The notes under the pieces are model-generated. The model was not told the origin of the DNA, did not search any database, and worked only from the letters and a program-made list of their open reading frames with translations. Shown here piece after piece: positions 9,990-21,420 of a stretch of 64,000 nt of DNA. The translations under genes and the position numbers were made by a program. Numbering within the stretch: the first letter of the stretch is position 1; each line of letters begins with the position of its first letter. Origin of the DNA: Artocarpus heterophyllus (taxonomy: Eukaryota; Streptophyta; Magnoliopsida; Rosales; Moraceae); NCBI GenBank assembly GCA_025403435.1, contig CM046337.1:1619501-1683500 (forward strand), written 5' to 3'.

Positions 9990-11873
9990 GAGTGGTATCA
10001 GAGCAGTATCAGAGCCATCAAAGTTGACAGTTATTTGTTGTTCCATGGCCAAAACCTTTCTTCATCAAAAACGACATCACGCCTGATAACAATTTTCTTA
10101 GTGATAGGATTATAAAGCTTATAAGCTTTTGATTGATGACTAACACAAAAAAAAAAATGCATTTCTAGGAAGAGGAAGAGGACAAAGAGGCCACCACTCA
10201 ACATCTCATAGACCAACGTTAGTAGAAAAGTCCAATCTTGAATGCTACCGATGTCATAGGTATTGTCATTATCAGTCAGAATGTTGAACTAATTTTAATA
10301 GGTAAAATGGAGAAAGAATTAACTTTGCAGAAAAAAAAAAGAAAAAAAGATGTGCTCTTATGATGGTGTGTCACTTGAATGAAGAAACTCAACAAAACAT
10401 GTGATATTTAGATACTGGCTGCAGCAACCACATGTGTGGAGGTAAAAATGCGTTCTCTAACCTAGACGAATCTTTTTGCGGCACTATCAAGTTTGGTGAC
10501 AACTCCACAGTATTTGTTATGGCACAAGGAAAGATTACTCTCTAGACAAAGAAAAACTCCACCCACATTATCTCTAATGTTCTTTTCGTTCTAGATTTAA
10601 AAACCAACTTGCTTAGTGTGGGTCAACTGCAAGAGAATGGGTATGAGATTTCTATCAAAGATGGAGTATGTCGAATTCAAGATACAAAGCTGGGCTTAAT
10701 TGCTCAAGTTAACATGACTACGAATCATATGTTCCCGCTTTATCTCCATAACACCACTCATTCATGCTTCTCAGCAAAAATGAAGGATGCAGCATAGCTA
10801 TGGCATTTTCGCTATGGTCACCTAAATTTTGGTGGATTGAAGACTCTACAGTAGAAAAATATGGTGACCGGTCTTCCTCAAATTACTACTCCATCTCAAG
10901 TTTGTGAAGAATGTGTTGTTAGCAAATGACACCATAATCAATTTCCATAAGGAAAGTCATGGAGAGCAAAGAATGTATTTAGGTTGGTGCATTCTGACCA
11001 TTGTGGCCCAATAAAGCCATTTTCAAATAGAGGTAAAAGATATATAATTACCTTCATTGATGATTTTAGTCAGAAAACTTGGGTATATTTTTTGCAAGAA
11101 AAATCTGAAGCTTTTGCAACTTTCAAAAACTATAAAGTGTAGGTTGAGAAAGAAATAGGCAGCCCAATCAAGGTTCTTCGTACAAACCGTGGCGGAGAAT
11201 ATATCTCATAAGAATTTGCAAAATTTTGTGAGAACCATGGAATCAAGAGGCGACTTACGGCAACTTACATGCCTCAACAAAATGGAGTTTGCGAGTGGAA
11301 AATCGCATTATTTTGAATATGGAGTGAAGACTTTTGACAAGGAGCGACATTCCAAAAACTTTCTAGCCTAAAGCAGTCAATTGGAGCATTCATATTTTGA
11401 TTAGAAGTCCCACACTTGCTATTCAAAATATGACACCAAAGGAAGCATGAAGCAGAAGGAGAATGACGGTAGATCATTTTAGAATTTTTGGTGTGTTGCC
11501 TATGCCCGTATTCCAGACTAGAAGAAGACAAAACTTTAAACAACAAGGGCCTATAACAATTTTTTGTGACAACAATTCTTTCATCAAACTCTCCAAAAAT
11601 CTTGTTCCACATAGAAGAAGCAAGCATATAGATGTGAAGTTTCACTTCTTAAAAAACCTGACAAATGAATGAGCCATTGATCTCGTCTACTGCAAGAGTG
11701 AAGACCAGATTGCTGATATAATGACCAAGCCTCTCAAATTGGTGTTGTTTGTAAAGTTTAGAACATTACTTGGTGTCTCCGCTTTGGAAGGTCTAGTTTG
11801 AAGGAAGTTCGGTGCTTCCATACTAAAATTTTTTAAACTGATTGTTTGAAAACTTTCAGTCTAAGGGAGGGAT
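9990..11873 (+). pseudogene. Copia internal region, unit 1 (gag-pol remnants)
   Basis: Recognisable pieces in order: a zinc-knuckle CYRCH...C motif (about 10240), a protease-region fragment with LDTGCSNHMCG (about 10411; a TGA stop replaces the preceding codon), a pre-integrase LLSVGQLQENGY segment (about 10609), an integrase core with FIDDFSQKTW and RTNRGGEY (about 10990-11205), and the RNase H end (about 11550-11700). Stops and frameshifts are frequent. Reverse transcriptase is missing, and only about 1.9 kb of the usual 4 kb or more remains. Confidence 0.8.
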
Positions 11874-12199
11874 TGTTGGAAATATTTGCTAAATTTCTTA
11901 GTTGTCCATGTCAATAGGAGTTTGTTTTTAGTGGTTTTAATTTGTTTTGGTTTTACCTTGTCTATAGGAGAATACGTAGCTTCAGGTGGCTTTATTGGAG
12001 TCTATTGCAAGTTTTTGTACGTGAGCACTTTATTAGGAGTTAGAGGCTGCATTTCTTAGTTTCAAGCATTTGTCCGTTGGTTTTAGCTCTATAAATAGAG
12101 TAGCTTCTTGTTGTGAATCATTGTATCAGATTTCAAAGCAATAAAAGTTTAGTCCTTTGTTTCTCTTATTTTGTCTTTTCTTCCTCAATATATTTAGCA
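11874..12199 (+). repeat. LTR 2 of the tandem Copia element
   Basis: This LTR is 326 bp, TGTTGGAAAT...TTAGCA. It has an intact TATA box (CTCTATAAATAGAG, about 12088-12101). It is preceded by a polypurine tract and followed by the variant PBS TGGTATCAGAAC, so it is shared by both units. Confidence 0.88.
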
Positions 12200-14047
12200 G
12201 AGTGGTATCAGAACGGTATCAGAGCCATCAAAGTTGACATGTATTTGTTGTTCCATGGCCAAAACCTTTCTTCATCAAAAACGACATCGCGCTTGATAAC
12301 AATTTTCTTAGTGATAGGATTATAAAGCTTATAAGCTTTTGATTGATGACTAACACAAAAAAAAAAATGCATTTCTAGGAAGAGGAAGAGGACAAAGAGG
12401 CCACCACTCAACATCTCATAGACCAACGTTAGTAGAAAAGTCCAATCTTGAATGCTACCGATGTCATAGGTATTGTCATTATCAGTCAGAATGTTGAACT
12501 AATTTTAATAGGTAAAATGGAGAAAGAATTAACTTTGCAGAAAAAAAAAGAAAAGAAAAAAAGATGTGTGTCTTATGATGGTGTATCACTTGAATGAAGA
12601 AACTCAACAAAACATGTGTTATTTAGATACTGGCTGCAACAACCACATGTGTGGAGGTAAAAATGCGTTCTCTGACCTAGACGAATCTTTTTACGGCACT
12701 ATCAAGTTTGGTGACAACTCCACAGTATTTGTTATGGCACAAGGAAAGATAGTATACTCTCCAGACAAAAGAAAACTCCACCCACACTATCTCTAATGTT
12801 CTTTTCGTTCTAGATTTAAAGACCAACTTGCTTAGTGTGGGTCAACTGCAAGAGAATGGGTATGAGATTTCTATCAAAGATGGAGTATGTCGAATTCAAG
12901 ATACAAAGCTGGGCTTAATTGCTCAAGTTAACATGACTACGAATTGTATGGTCCCGCTTTATCTCCATAACACCACTCATTCATGCTTCTCAGCAAAAAT
13001 GAAGGATGAGCATAGCTATGGCATTTTCGCTATGGTCACCTGAATTTTGGTGGATTGAAGACTCTACAGCAGAAAAATATGGTGACTGGTCTTCCTCAAA
13101 TTACTACTCCATCTCAAGTTTGTGAAGAATGTGTTGTTAGCAAATGACACCATAATCAATTTCCATAAGGAAAGTCATGGAGAGCAAAGAATGCATTAAG
13201 GTTGGTGCATTCTGACCATTGTGGCCCAATAAAGCCATTTTCAAATAGAGGTAAAAGATATATAATTACCTTCATTGATGATTTTAGTCAGAAAACTTGG
13301 GTATATTTTTTGCAAGAAAAATCCGAAGCTTTTGCAACTTTCAAAAACTATAAAGTGCTGGTTGAGAAAGAAATGGGCAGCCCGATCAAGGTTCTTCGTA
13401 CAAACCGTGGCGGAGAATATATCTCATAAGAATTTGCAAAATTTTGTGAGAACCATGGAATCAAGAGGCGACTTATGGCAACTTACATGCCTCAACAAAA
13501 TGGAGTTTGCGAGTAGAAAAATCGCATTATTTTGAATATGGAGTGAAGACTTTTGACAAGGAGCGACATTCCAAAAACTTTCTAGCCTAAAGCAGTCAAT
13601 TGGAGCATTCATATTTTGATTAGAAGTCCCACACTTGCTATTCAAAATATGACACCAAAGGAAGCATGAAGCAGAAGGAGAATGACGGTAGATCATTTTA
13701 GAATTTTTGGTGTGTTGCCTATGCCCGTAACAATTTTTTGTGACAACAATTCTTTCATCAAACTCTCCAAAAATCTTGTTCCACATAGAAGAAGCAAGCA
13801 TATAGATGTGAAGTTTCACTTCTTAAAAAACCTGACAAATGAATGAGCCATTGATCTCGTCTACTGCAAGAGTGAAGACCAGATTGCTGATATAATGACC
13901 AAGCCTCTCAAATTGGTGTTGTTTGTAAAGTTTAGAACATTACTTGGTGTCTCCGCTTTGGAAGGTCTAGTTTGAAGGAAGTTCGGTGCTTCCATACTAA
14001 AATTTTTTAAACTGATTGTTTGAAAACTTTCAGTCTAAGGGAGGGAT
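12200..14047 (+). pseudogene. Copia internal region, unit 2 (gag-pol remnants)
   Basis: This is nearly base-for-base the same as unit 1, with the same deletions of gag and RT. It differs by point changes and by loss of about 43 bases near 13728 that unit 1 still has (about 11511-11553). Its integrase fragment (13202-13429) is open over 75 codons, whereas unit 1 has an internal stop there. The shared deletion end-points show the two units arose by duplication of one already-deleted element. Confidence 0.8.
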
Positions 14048-14373
14048 TGTTGGAAATATTTGCTAAATTTCTTAGTTGTCCATGTCAATAGGAGTTTGTT
14101 TTTAGTGGTTTTAATTTGTTTTGATTTTACCTGGTCTACAGGAGAATATGTAGCTTTAGGTGGCTTTATTGGAGTCTGTTGCAAGTTTTTTGTACGTGAG
14201 CACTTTATTAGGGGTTTGTGGCTGCACTTCTAGTTTCAAGCATTTATCTGTTGGTTTTAGCTCTATAAATAGAACAGCTTCTTGTTGTGAGTCATTGTAT
14301 CAGATTTCAAAGCGATTAAAATTCAGTCCATTGTTTTTCTTATTTTGTCTTTTCTTCCTCAAGATATTTAACA
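14048..14373 (+). repeat. LTR 3 of the tandem Copia element
   Basis: This LTR is 326 bp, TGTTGGAAAT...TTAACA. It is preceded by TAAGGGAGGGAT and followed at once by the resumed UGT coding sequence (CTTCGGATGG). Confidence 0.88.
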
Positions 14374-15478
14374 CTTCGGATGGTCCCAAAAGATCGCCCG
14401 CGAGTTCGGTCTTCTCCATGCCTTCTTCGTCGGAGGCTGTGCCTTTGGATTCGACTGTAATTACTCTATGTGGATGAACTTGCCTCACCGCAAAATTGGA
14501 AATTGCAGCGAGGAGTTTGCCTTGCCGGACTTCCAGAAGCTTCTACATTCCACATCACACAGATGCCGTCTTATTTGCTAGATGCCGACGAGTTTGACAA
14601 GGGTTCAGTGATTATGCGGTAGCCTTTGCTACCCAAACGGTAAAAGGCCGACGCTGTTTTGTTCAACACTGTGGAAGAGCTTGAAGCCAATGCAGGGTTA
14701 CTCTACTTCAGGCGGAAATTTAGCCGATTTGTTTGGCCCATTGGGCCTGTCGTTTTGCCAGTTGTTGCGAGGAATAATGGTGGAATTATGTGCACTGATT
14801 GGCTTGACTCAAAACCTGCAAGGTCAGTACTTTATGTGTCGTTTGGGCCATAGAACACAATGTCACCGTCACAAATGATGGATTTGGCCATGGCACTTGA
14901 GTCCAGTGGCAAGAATTTCATATGGGTTGTTAGGCCACCAATTGGGTTTGACATAAATGGGGAATTCAAAGCTGAGGAGTGGCTGCCAATTGAATTTGAG
15001 GAGAGAATGAGAGAGTCGAAAAGAGGGTTGATTGTGCATAAATGGGCACCACAGATTGATATTTTGTGTCATGGAGCTGTTTGTGCTTTTTTGAGTCATT
15101 GTGGTTGGAATTCAGTTATTGAAACGCTTACTCACGGAGTGCCAATAATTGGATGGCCTCTCGCGGCGGAACAGTTTCAGAATGTCAAGTTTTTAGAAGA
15201 GGAGTTGGGGGTGTGTGTGGAGGTTACGAGAGAAAATAGCTCAAAGTGTTGGTCATGAAGAAATGGTCAAAAAGATTGAGTTGGTGATGAATGTTGGATC
15301 AGAGAAGGGAAATGAAATCAGAAGGTAGGTTTGCAAGGTTAGGGACATCATGAGGAATGCCGTGAAAGATGAGAATGGCTTGAAGGCGTCTTCTGTCAAA
15401 GCCTTGGACGAATTCTTGGATGCCGCTTTGCTGAAGAGAGACCAAATCATGAGTAATTGGAGTTCGGATCAAGAATAA
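14374..15478 (+). pseudogene. UGT pseudogene 2, 3' part
   Basis: The coding homology resumes after the Copia insertion with FGWSQKIAREFG. It includes the whole PSPG box (WAPQIDILCHGAV...HCGWNS, about 15042-15173). Defects are a frameshift in the region before 14659, an in-frame TAG after YVSFGP (about 14851), a frameshift near 15240 and a TAG after the codons for EIRR (about 15327). The end (DEFLDAALL...) runs to a TAA at about 15476. Amino-acid identity to the intact copy is high, so inactivation is fairly recent. Confidence 0.92.
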
Positions 15479-16363
15479 CAGTGTGAATGTATGATCATGA
15501 TAACGTTGGGCTAGTGTGGTTATGAAGAGTGGATGCTTGCTTTTAGCACATATTTTGGTATATCTGCAAGTTGTTCTCTTGCGAATGGCACCTAGAGTTT
15601 TTTTAGATCTAGAAGGTAAAAGGTTATTTTGAGATCTAGAATTAAGTCAAAATCTTAGGACAAGTCCGTTCATAGGTCATAATTCTAAATAGGCAGAACA
15701 TGACTTTTTATCTGTTTCTTATGGTTGATAAACACTTGCATGGTATTATCAATATTAATTCTAGAATCGAAATTAATCAACTAAGTATTATCAAAAACAC
15801 GTGTGATATTATATTCATAAAGAAACAAGAGATTAATCAAAATTTGGAACGGACAAGGATTAAATAAGTGCAAAATAAATTGAATATAGCTTACCACAAG
15901 CACAATAAAGGAAAACTATGAAAGATTTATCCATGTATATTAGTCCAAATAATAAATTCAACATGTCATTATAATCTATCAGTGGGCTTAGATTATAGCA
16001 TGCAAATTATTTTAAAGGGTCATTATAATTTTGATATCATGTATTATGACAAGACATCAAATTAATATCCTATTGTTTGAAAATATCATTTTGATATCCT
16101 GAATACATATTTTTTTAGAATGCAAAATGCATTTATTCTTTTATTGATTAATTTTAACTTGATTCAATTTTTTCAAAAACTTGTACATAGTACGATGATC
16201 TTGAGTCACAAAAGAAAGGCATATAAAGCAAGTCTTAACAAGAAAATATGGAAAAAGAGAGAAAATTGAAGGGGTACTAAAGGAAAAGAAAATCAACAAT
16301 TAAAAAACACTCCAAAACACTCGTTCACTTTTGCACCTTATAAAGTTACGCATTAAATAATTA
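15479..16363. other. Non-coding spacer after UGT pseudogene 2
   Basis: No gene or clear repeat is seen. The spacer is AT-rich, with a short direct repeat GATCTAGAA (about 15605 and 15634). Confidence 0.45.
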
Positions 16364-16582
16364 ATATTGACCATATCATAATGGATCTCTTTGAGAGAAA
16401 CCGAAATTACATATAAAAGACCTGCCTGGCCAAATGAGTAGTCGTGAGGCTGGTTCTAAGGTTTTTTTTATTTTTTATTTTTATTTTAATACCATTAATG
16501 CGCTTGTAAAGAATCATATGATCTCTATTTTGGCTTGCCACCGGCAGTTTCTCTCACTTACCCCAAGCTTTAGCAAGTAGCA
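16364..16582 (+). promoter_or_regulatory. Relic promoter of a third UGT copy
   Basis: It matches 9107-9283 (TTGACCATATCA, GAAATTACATATAAAA, CTGCCTGGCCA, ATGAGTAGTCGT, CCCCAAGCTTT). It has insertions, including a T-rich stretch near 16460-16490. It ends at an ATG that opens the same first codons as the other copies. Confidence 0.7.
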
Positions 16583-16605
16583 ATGGCTAATGAGAGAAAT
16601 CATGA
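16583..16605 (+). pseudogene. UGT relic 3: only the first codons survive
   Basis: ATGGCTAATGAGAGAAATCA encodes MANERN, the same start as pseudogene 2. It is then fused directly to the duplicated flank (ATGACAGATTCATAG), which in copy 1 lies downstream of the intact UGT. Nearly the whole coding region has been deleted. Confidence 0.75.
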
Positions 16606-17165
16606 CAGATTCATAGATGTAAAATATTATATTTGCATTCGCATGAATCACGACAAAGGGAATAAAGTCATAATGTTTTATAGCATATTTTAAAATGCAA
16701 AATAGCAAATAAAGTCATGAAGTCAATTTCTGTATTTTATACAACTAAAACCATTATGAAGTCAAATTCATAAACTAACATGATCACATGGAAGAATTAA
16801 CACGGGCGGATGGCTACAGGCTAATTAAAAATAATGCACGACAATAGAATATGAAAATATCCATTTAAACATGGGAACCCAATAATTTTACTGGCTGTTT
16901 GACAATCGTTCCTATCACAAACTCAGTTATAAACAGTGTAAAGCTCTCACATGCTATAGTAACAATTAAAAAAAATGTTAATCCTATAGTAAAAGTGGTT
17001 CTAATCAACGGTTCTCACCACCCTTCCGAATCTCAAATCAATTTACTAATGAGTACGTATTAAAGCACGGATAGAGACAGGCAACATATATTTACGTCAT
17101 ATTCAAAAATTATTACTGTATGACGCATATTATGTTAGTACCTCAAATGAGATTAATGTCTACAT
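16604..17165. repeat. Duplicated UGT flank, copy 2
   Basis: Homologous to 8030-8405, in the same order. About 130-150 bp of extra sequence at about 16890-17035 has no counterpart in copy 1 and may be a small inserted element. It contains words such as CTCAGTTATAAACAGTG. Confidence 0.75.
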
Positions 17166-17422
17166 CCAATTTTCTGTTTTTTTATGCAGGATGAATCCTT
17201 CCAAGCTTCTCGTTTTATTGCTAATTGGTAAGAACTTCACGACACACAAAGTTAGAGAGCAGGAAGTTGAGCGACTATTCAAATTCTTTAAACACTTGTC
17301 TACTCTTTTTCAATAAAATTATCGAATTTAATTAACATATAAACGCTTAGAGAGCTACAAACTTTTTTTAAAATGATTGAAGATGATCCTTCTAAAAACC
17401 AGTAGTTGATTTTCAAACTCTT

Positions 17423-19815
17423 TCAAGTTACAGACTTATACCTGCAAAGAACCTTACACCTCAAAACCCGGTCTTGAACATAAAAACCAGGCATAACCAT
17501 GATCTTGACACGGCTCGGACCATTTGATCTCTGCCTTTCCATGAACATGTCTTCCATGTAATGTGCATCAAAGTTCCTATTCTCTTCCACCCTCAGGATT
17601 CCTAGTGGAGGGTTGAATGAAAACGCCAGCAAGTGAAGCAACCAAATGCATTTAGCTGCAACAAAGAACGCCTGAAGGAGCTTCTCTAACCAGGGTCTAG
17701 TCCAATTAAGTGTTGTAATGATGTGACTCATTTTCTGGTCACAAAACTTGCTAAATTCTTCGCTGTAATACTTTGTCCCCTTTCTTAAAACTTCATTCCA
17801 ACTCAAGTTTCGTAGCGCGACAAACAAGGTAAACTGAGCTTGCCGATCTTGTTGGGGGTCTAGAATCTTTGGCGAGCCATTCTTCTGAAACATGCAGTTC
17901 TCAAAGTCTTGATACAATGACTGGTTTATGATGGCCTCTAAATGGTACAGAACCGCCTTCGAATACTTGGAATTGAGGGAAAGCTTATGTGGTTGAAGAA
18001 GCAAGTTGAGATTATCCACGAGCATGGTATCACTCTCTTCAATCTGGCCTACAAGGGTCTTGCAGAATTGTTTTACTGATAGTCTTGCTTCTGATACTAT
18101 CTGCAAGAAGCCTTCCACCATTACTTCCTCGCTAACTGGCATCAAATTTTCTCCGTTACCTTCTACAGATTTCCCTCTTTTTGGAAAGTTTCCGAGCTTT
18201 TCAGGAGCCTGCAGATTATTCTTCCCTTGCGTCGCTTGTCCCAAAGCTCTCTTCAGCTCTTCACAGTAGGTCTCCAAGCACTCAAGCTTCTGCCGCAGCT
18301 CCCCAAGCGAAGACTTCATCTCGGTGACCTCCATTAAGGCTGCATCTCTATTCTCACGAGCTTCCATCAGCTCCTTCTTCAATGCCTCAACCGTCATAAT
18401 CCCTGAGTCCCTTAAAACCTGAGAGACCTCTTCAGATTCCATCCAGTTCGGAGAATTCTCGTGCTTGTGCTTCTTCTTCAACCGAGGAAACAACCACGAA
18501 ATTACTCCCCGGTTCTTGGGCTGTGAATTAAGCGACGAGTGAGAGGCTGTCGACGGCACAACGAGGTTGGAAGTCCTCCGGTCCCTGGCTCCGGTCTCCA
18601 ATTCTGAGGTTATGGTAGCGGGCCTGCATCTATTACAAGACGACACCAACTTGAAATCCCCCAAACTGTTTCTCCTTCTCGACTTGAAATAGTCATTGGT
18701 TGGCGAGGTTTGTTGAAGGACAGTGATGTGGTTTGTTGAAGAGCCAGTGACGGATTTGTGATCCTCAGCAGGGCAAATGTGGGACTCTAAGTTGGCCATA
18801 TTATTATCAGAAGGCAATGATAACACTCCTTTTCTTGAAGATGAATTCTCCTTTTTGTAATCTGATGATGAAACTTTATCATCCCCAGTTCCTCCTCCTA
18901 GTCCATACTCATCCCAAATTTCCGATAATGTTCGACTTCTCGTTGAATTTTGATGGTATGCAAGTAATTCGTCTTCATAACTCTGCAAAAAAAATAAAAA
19001 AAAGTTATCTCTTTACAACTTTAGAAGAATAAAGAACAAAGCTTTTTGATCCTAAAGAAATTCTGAAAGAGGAAAGTTTATTGGGTTATGCATTGCAAGC
19101 TACACCACTTAAAAAAAAAAAAAGTCTCAATTATCCACACAATGCCAAAATAGAAGAGCGATTATAATTCTGAATTGTTCAACTTTCCTGTTAAACATGA
19201 GAATTGTTTCTCAAAATCTAATTTAAGCAAGCATAAGAACTTCAATCTTTCTTTTTTTGTTTTTTTTGTGCATTACACGAAATCCAAATTTAGAAAATCC
19301 TCCAATATTATTATAACATCAACACAATATTGTAAAAAAAAAAAAAAAGTGAAAGTATTTTAAAGCAAGAAGTTGAAAACAGATAGATAATATATAACCC
19401 TTTTTTTTTTTTTTACTTTGTGGGTTTTTATCAATTTACAATGCAGCAGAAGCTTTATACTGAAATGGGGTTCAATTAAGAACTGAAACCCACATCAGAA
19501 AAAACATAAAGAAAAATATACAGCGACATTATTCTTCCAAAAAAAAGAAGAAGGTGTGCTTACAGGGGTAAAAACAGGGTAATCTTGAGCAGAGAAGTGA
19601 GAAGCAGGACGGGAATTAGCCGGCGAAGAAGAAGAAGGGAACCTTAGATTGGAAGAAGGGCTGTTTCCTTGCATAAGAGCAGCGTGAAGAGCTCTGAGCT
19701 TCACTGCTTTAACAATGGCTGCTTGAATCTCTTGCCTGTTAACATCATTTTCATTGATGTTGTTGTTATTTGTATGGTCTTGGAAGAACCTGGTGTCAGT
19801 TGTCACACTAGCCAT
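17423..19815 (-). CDS. DUF641 / IRK-interacting (GIL1-type) protein, two exons
   Basis: Minus strand. Exon 1 is 19564-19815 (84 codons from MASVTTDTRF) and exon 2 is 17423-18982 (519 codons plus stop). The intron at 18983-19563 has GTAAG and TTTGCAG borders in phase 0, giving about 603 aa. The motif QEIQAAIVKAVKLRALHAAL (residues 29-48) is characteristic of plant GIL1/IRK-interacting proteins. Ser-rich linkers follow, then a coiled coil at about 280-337 (KKELMEARENRDAALMEV...) and a C-terminal DUF641 region that runs to the end. Family members act in light-dependent gravitropism (GIL1) or bind the receptor kinase IRK. Which of these this gene does is not decidable here. I chose the start at MASVTT over an upstream in-frame Met (19950) because known relatives begin close to the QEIQAA motif. 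Confidence 0.85.
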
Positions 19816-20400
19816 GGACAGAGGACGACGCAGCAGAGCAGGAGCATCTAATTCTAAATACAGCCAGGAAATGGAACAAACGGAAAAACAGGATAAGAAA
19901 TCACCAAAGGAAAAAAAAAACAAAGGGGAATAATGTTTGGTCTTATCCAACGGTTAAATTTGGTTTGCAGACCATGTCTATTGCGGAATCTTGGAGAGCC
20001 AGAAAATGGGCAAGAGAGAGAGAGTTGAAGAAGTTGTGGAGGAAACTCAAACTCAAAGCCAATGAGCTTTTGTCTTTGTTCTGAATGGAATTTGATGATA
20101 CGAAGAGGGCATGTGAAGCAAAAATAGAGAGAGAGAGAGAGTAGTTTTTACTCCAAGTAAGCTGGCATGAATAATATTGAAGTTTTTTTGGGGGGGTGTG
20201 GTTGATTTTACTAAAATGCCCATGGTTTTCACCCATGCATGAATAGAAATGGTGGTGGCATGAATGATATTGGAGGTTTATATGGGGTTTGATTGAATTT
20301 ACTAAAATGCCTATGGTTTTCAACCGTGCATGATGAGATTGCAAGAGTATAGTTATCATCAGATATTCCACTACTATATATTACTAGTTTCAAATGGTGG
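19816..20400 (-). promoter_or_regulatory. 5' leader/promoter region of the DUF641 gene, with GA repeats
   Basis: Upstream of the minus-strand start lie CT-rich tracts (GA on the plus strand): a short one at about 20011-20022 and a (GA) run at about 20127-20142. Such pyrimidine-rich leaders are common in plant genes. A roughly 60-bp unit, containing GTGGTTGATTTTACTAAAATGCC or close variants and CATGGTTTTCACCCATGCATGA, is repeated at about 20165-20242 and 20262-20333. Confidence 0.45.
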
Positions 20401-20923
20401 TAACGCCAAGATTATTGTTTCACTAGTAAAAGAACACTCCATGCAATCATAGCGGCCCAATCATAATCCCACTTAAAGTTTTTGGGCTTTTTGATCTTTT
20501 TTTTTTTCTTTTCTTGGCTAAGTTAATCAGTGAGAGGAAATGAACTTACAAGTTGTGGCTTAAGTTTATAGCGTATAACATGCTCCTTTCAACGTGTTAG
20601 AAAAGTACAACAACGTTGAGGGAGAAAAAGGTTAAGGCTTTTCTTTTAACTTTCTTTAATTTTGCTTGTAAATGGATTGGTTCTTTTTCACAAAAGAAGA
20701 TACTTGAAATGTCTATAACCTTGTAGCATATGCTCAATCTCTCATAAGTACGCCTGAGTAAAGAAAAAATTCTTTCATAAAGTGCCTTCGTGACCCCGAA
20801 GAAAATTCATTGCACTAATCATCCAAAAAAGGGTAATATCTGTTTCTTCTTCAGTTGTATGACACAGTGATACTTGTGCTAGATTCTTGTAAAAAAGACA
20901 CTTGAAAGCTCACAAGGAATTAA
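20401..20923. other. Intergenic, nothing recognised
   Basis: AT-rich non-coding sequence with no open frame of note. Confidence 0.4.
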
Positions 20924-21420
20924 GGGTGTGTTTGTTTCACTAGTTTAGTCCAGTTGACTCAGTTCAAACGGCCATCAAAGTTTGAATTAGTGTTTAGTAA
21001 AGCATTTAATTCGTACGAAACAGACAGTTCAAATTAGACTGAATTGCCCAACTTAAAGTTTAAACCCTCTCTATTTCAATATTTCGAACCAATATTGAAC
21101 AGTGATTTCACTCCAAATTATTTTTATTTATAATTTAAAACTGTTATTTTATATTATTTTTAATTAAATAATTTCTTTTCAAATATTTCATGTTTATTAT
21201 TCAATTAAAAAAAATTTTTATACTTCAAACTAAAATTATCAACATTCATCCCAATACAAGATCAGATCGAATATCCTGTTCGAATTAATATTTTAATTGC
21301 ATATCCAAACGTCAATTTGAATTACTGTTTAAACTACACAATTTGATTTCTTCTGGTCAAAACAAAAAAAAAAGTTTAAATTAACACAATTCGAACAAGT
21401 GAACCAAACGAGTCTCAAGA
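20924..21420. mobile_element. Putative MITE with imperfect terminal inverted repeats
   Basis: The left end (AAGGGTGTGTTTGTTTCACT) is roughly the inverse of the right end, which reads TTGAGACTCGTTTGGTTCACT on the minus strand. The interior is AT-rich, with several TTCGAAC/GTTCAAA words in both orientations. AAG stands at both borders and may be a 3-bp target duplication. Non-coding. Family assignment (PIF/Harbinger or hAT) is open. Confidence 0.5.

Larger units (their letters stand above)
9671..14373 (+). mobile_element. Tandem Copia insertion, LTR-int-LTR-int-LTR, inside UGT pseudogene 2
   Basis: Three LTRs of about 320-326 bp alternate with two nearly identical 1.85-1.88 kb internal regions, all on the plus strand. 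The flanking duplication is CTTAG on the left and CTTCG on the right, a 5-bp target duplication with one mutation. The first two LTRs are each followed by a TGGTATCAGA-type PBS, and the second and third are preceded by a TAAGGGAGGGAT polypurine tract. Both internals lack most of gag and the reverse transcriptase, so neither unit is autonomous. The layout is what LTR-LTR unequal crossing-over of one insertion produces. Confidence 0.9.

Noticed and set aside
18006..18269. Plus-strand ORF inside the DUF641 gene
   Set aside because: It is a shadow of the minus-strand coding exon.
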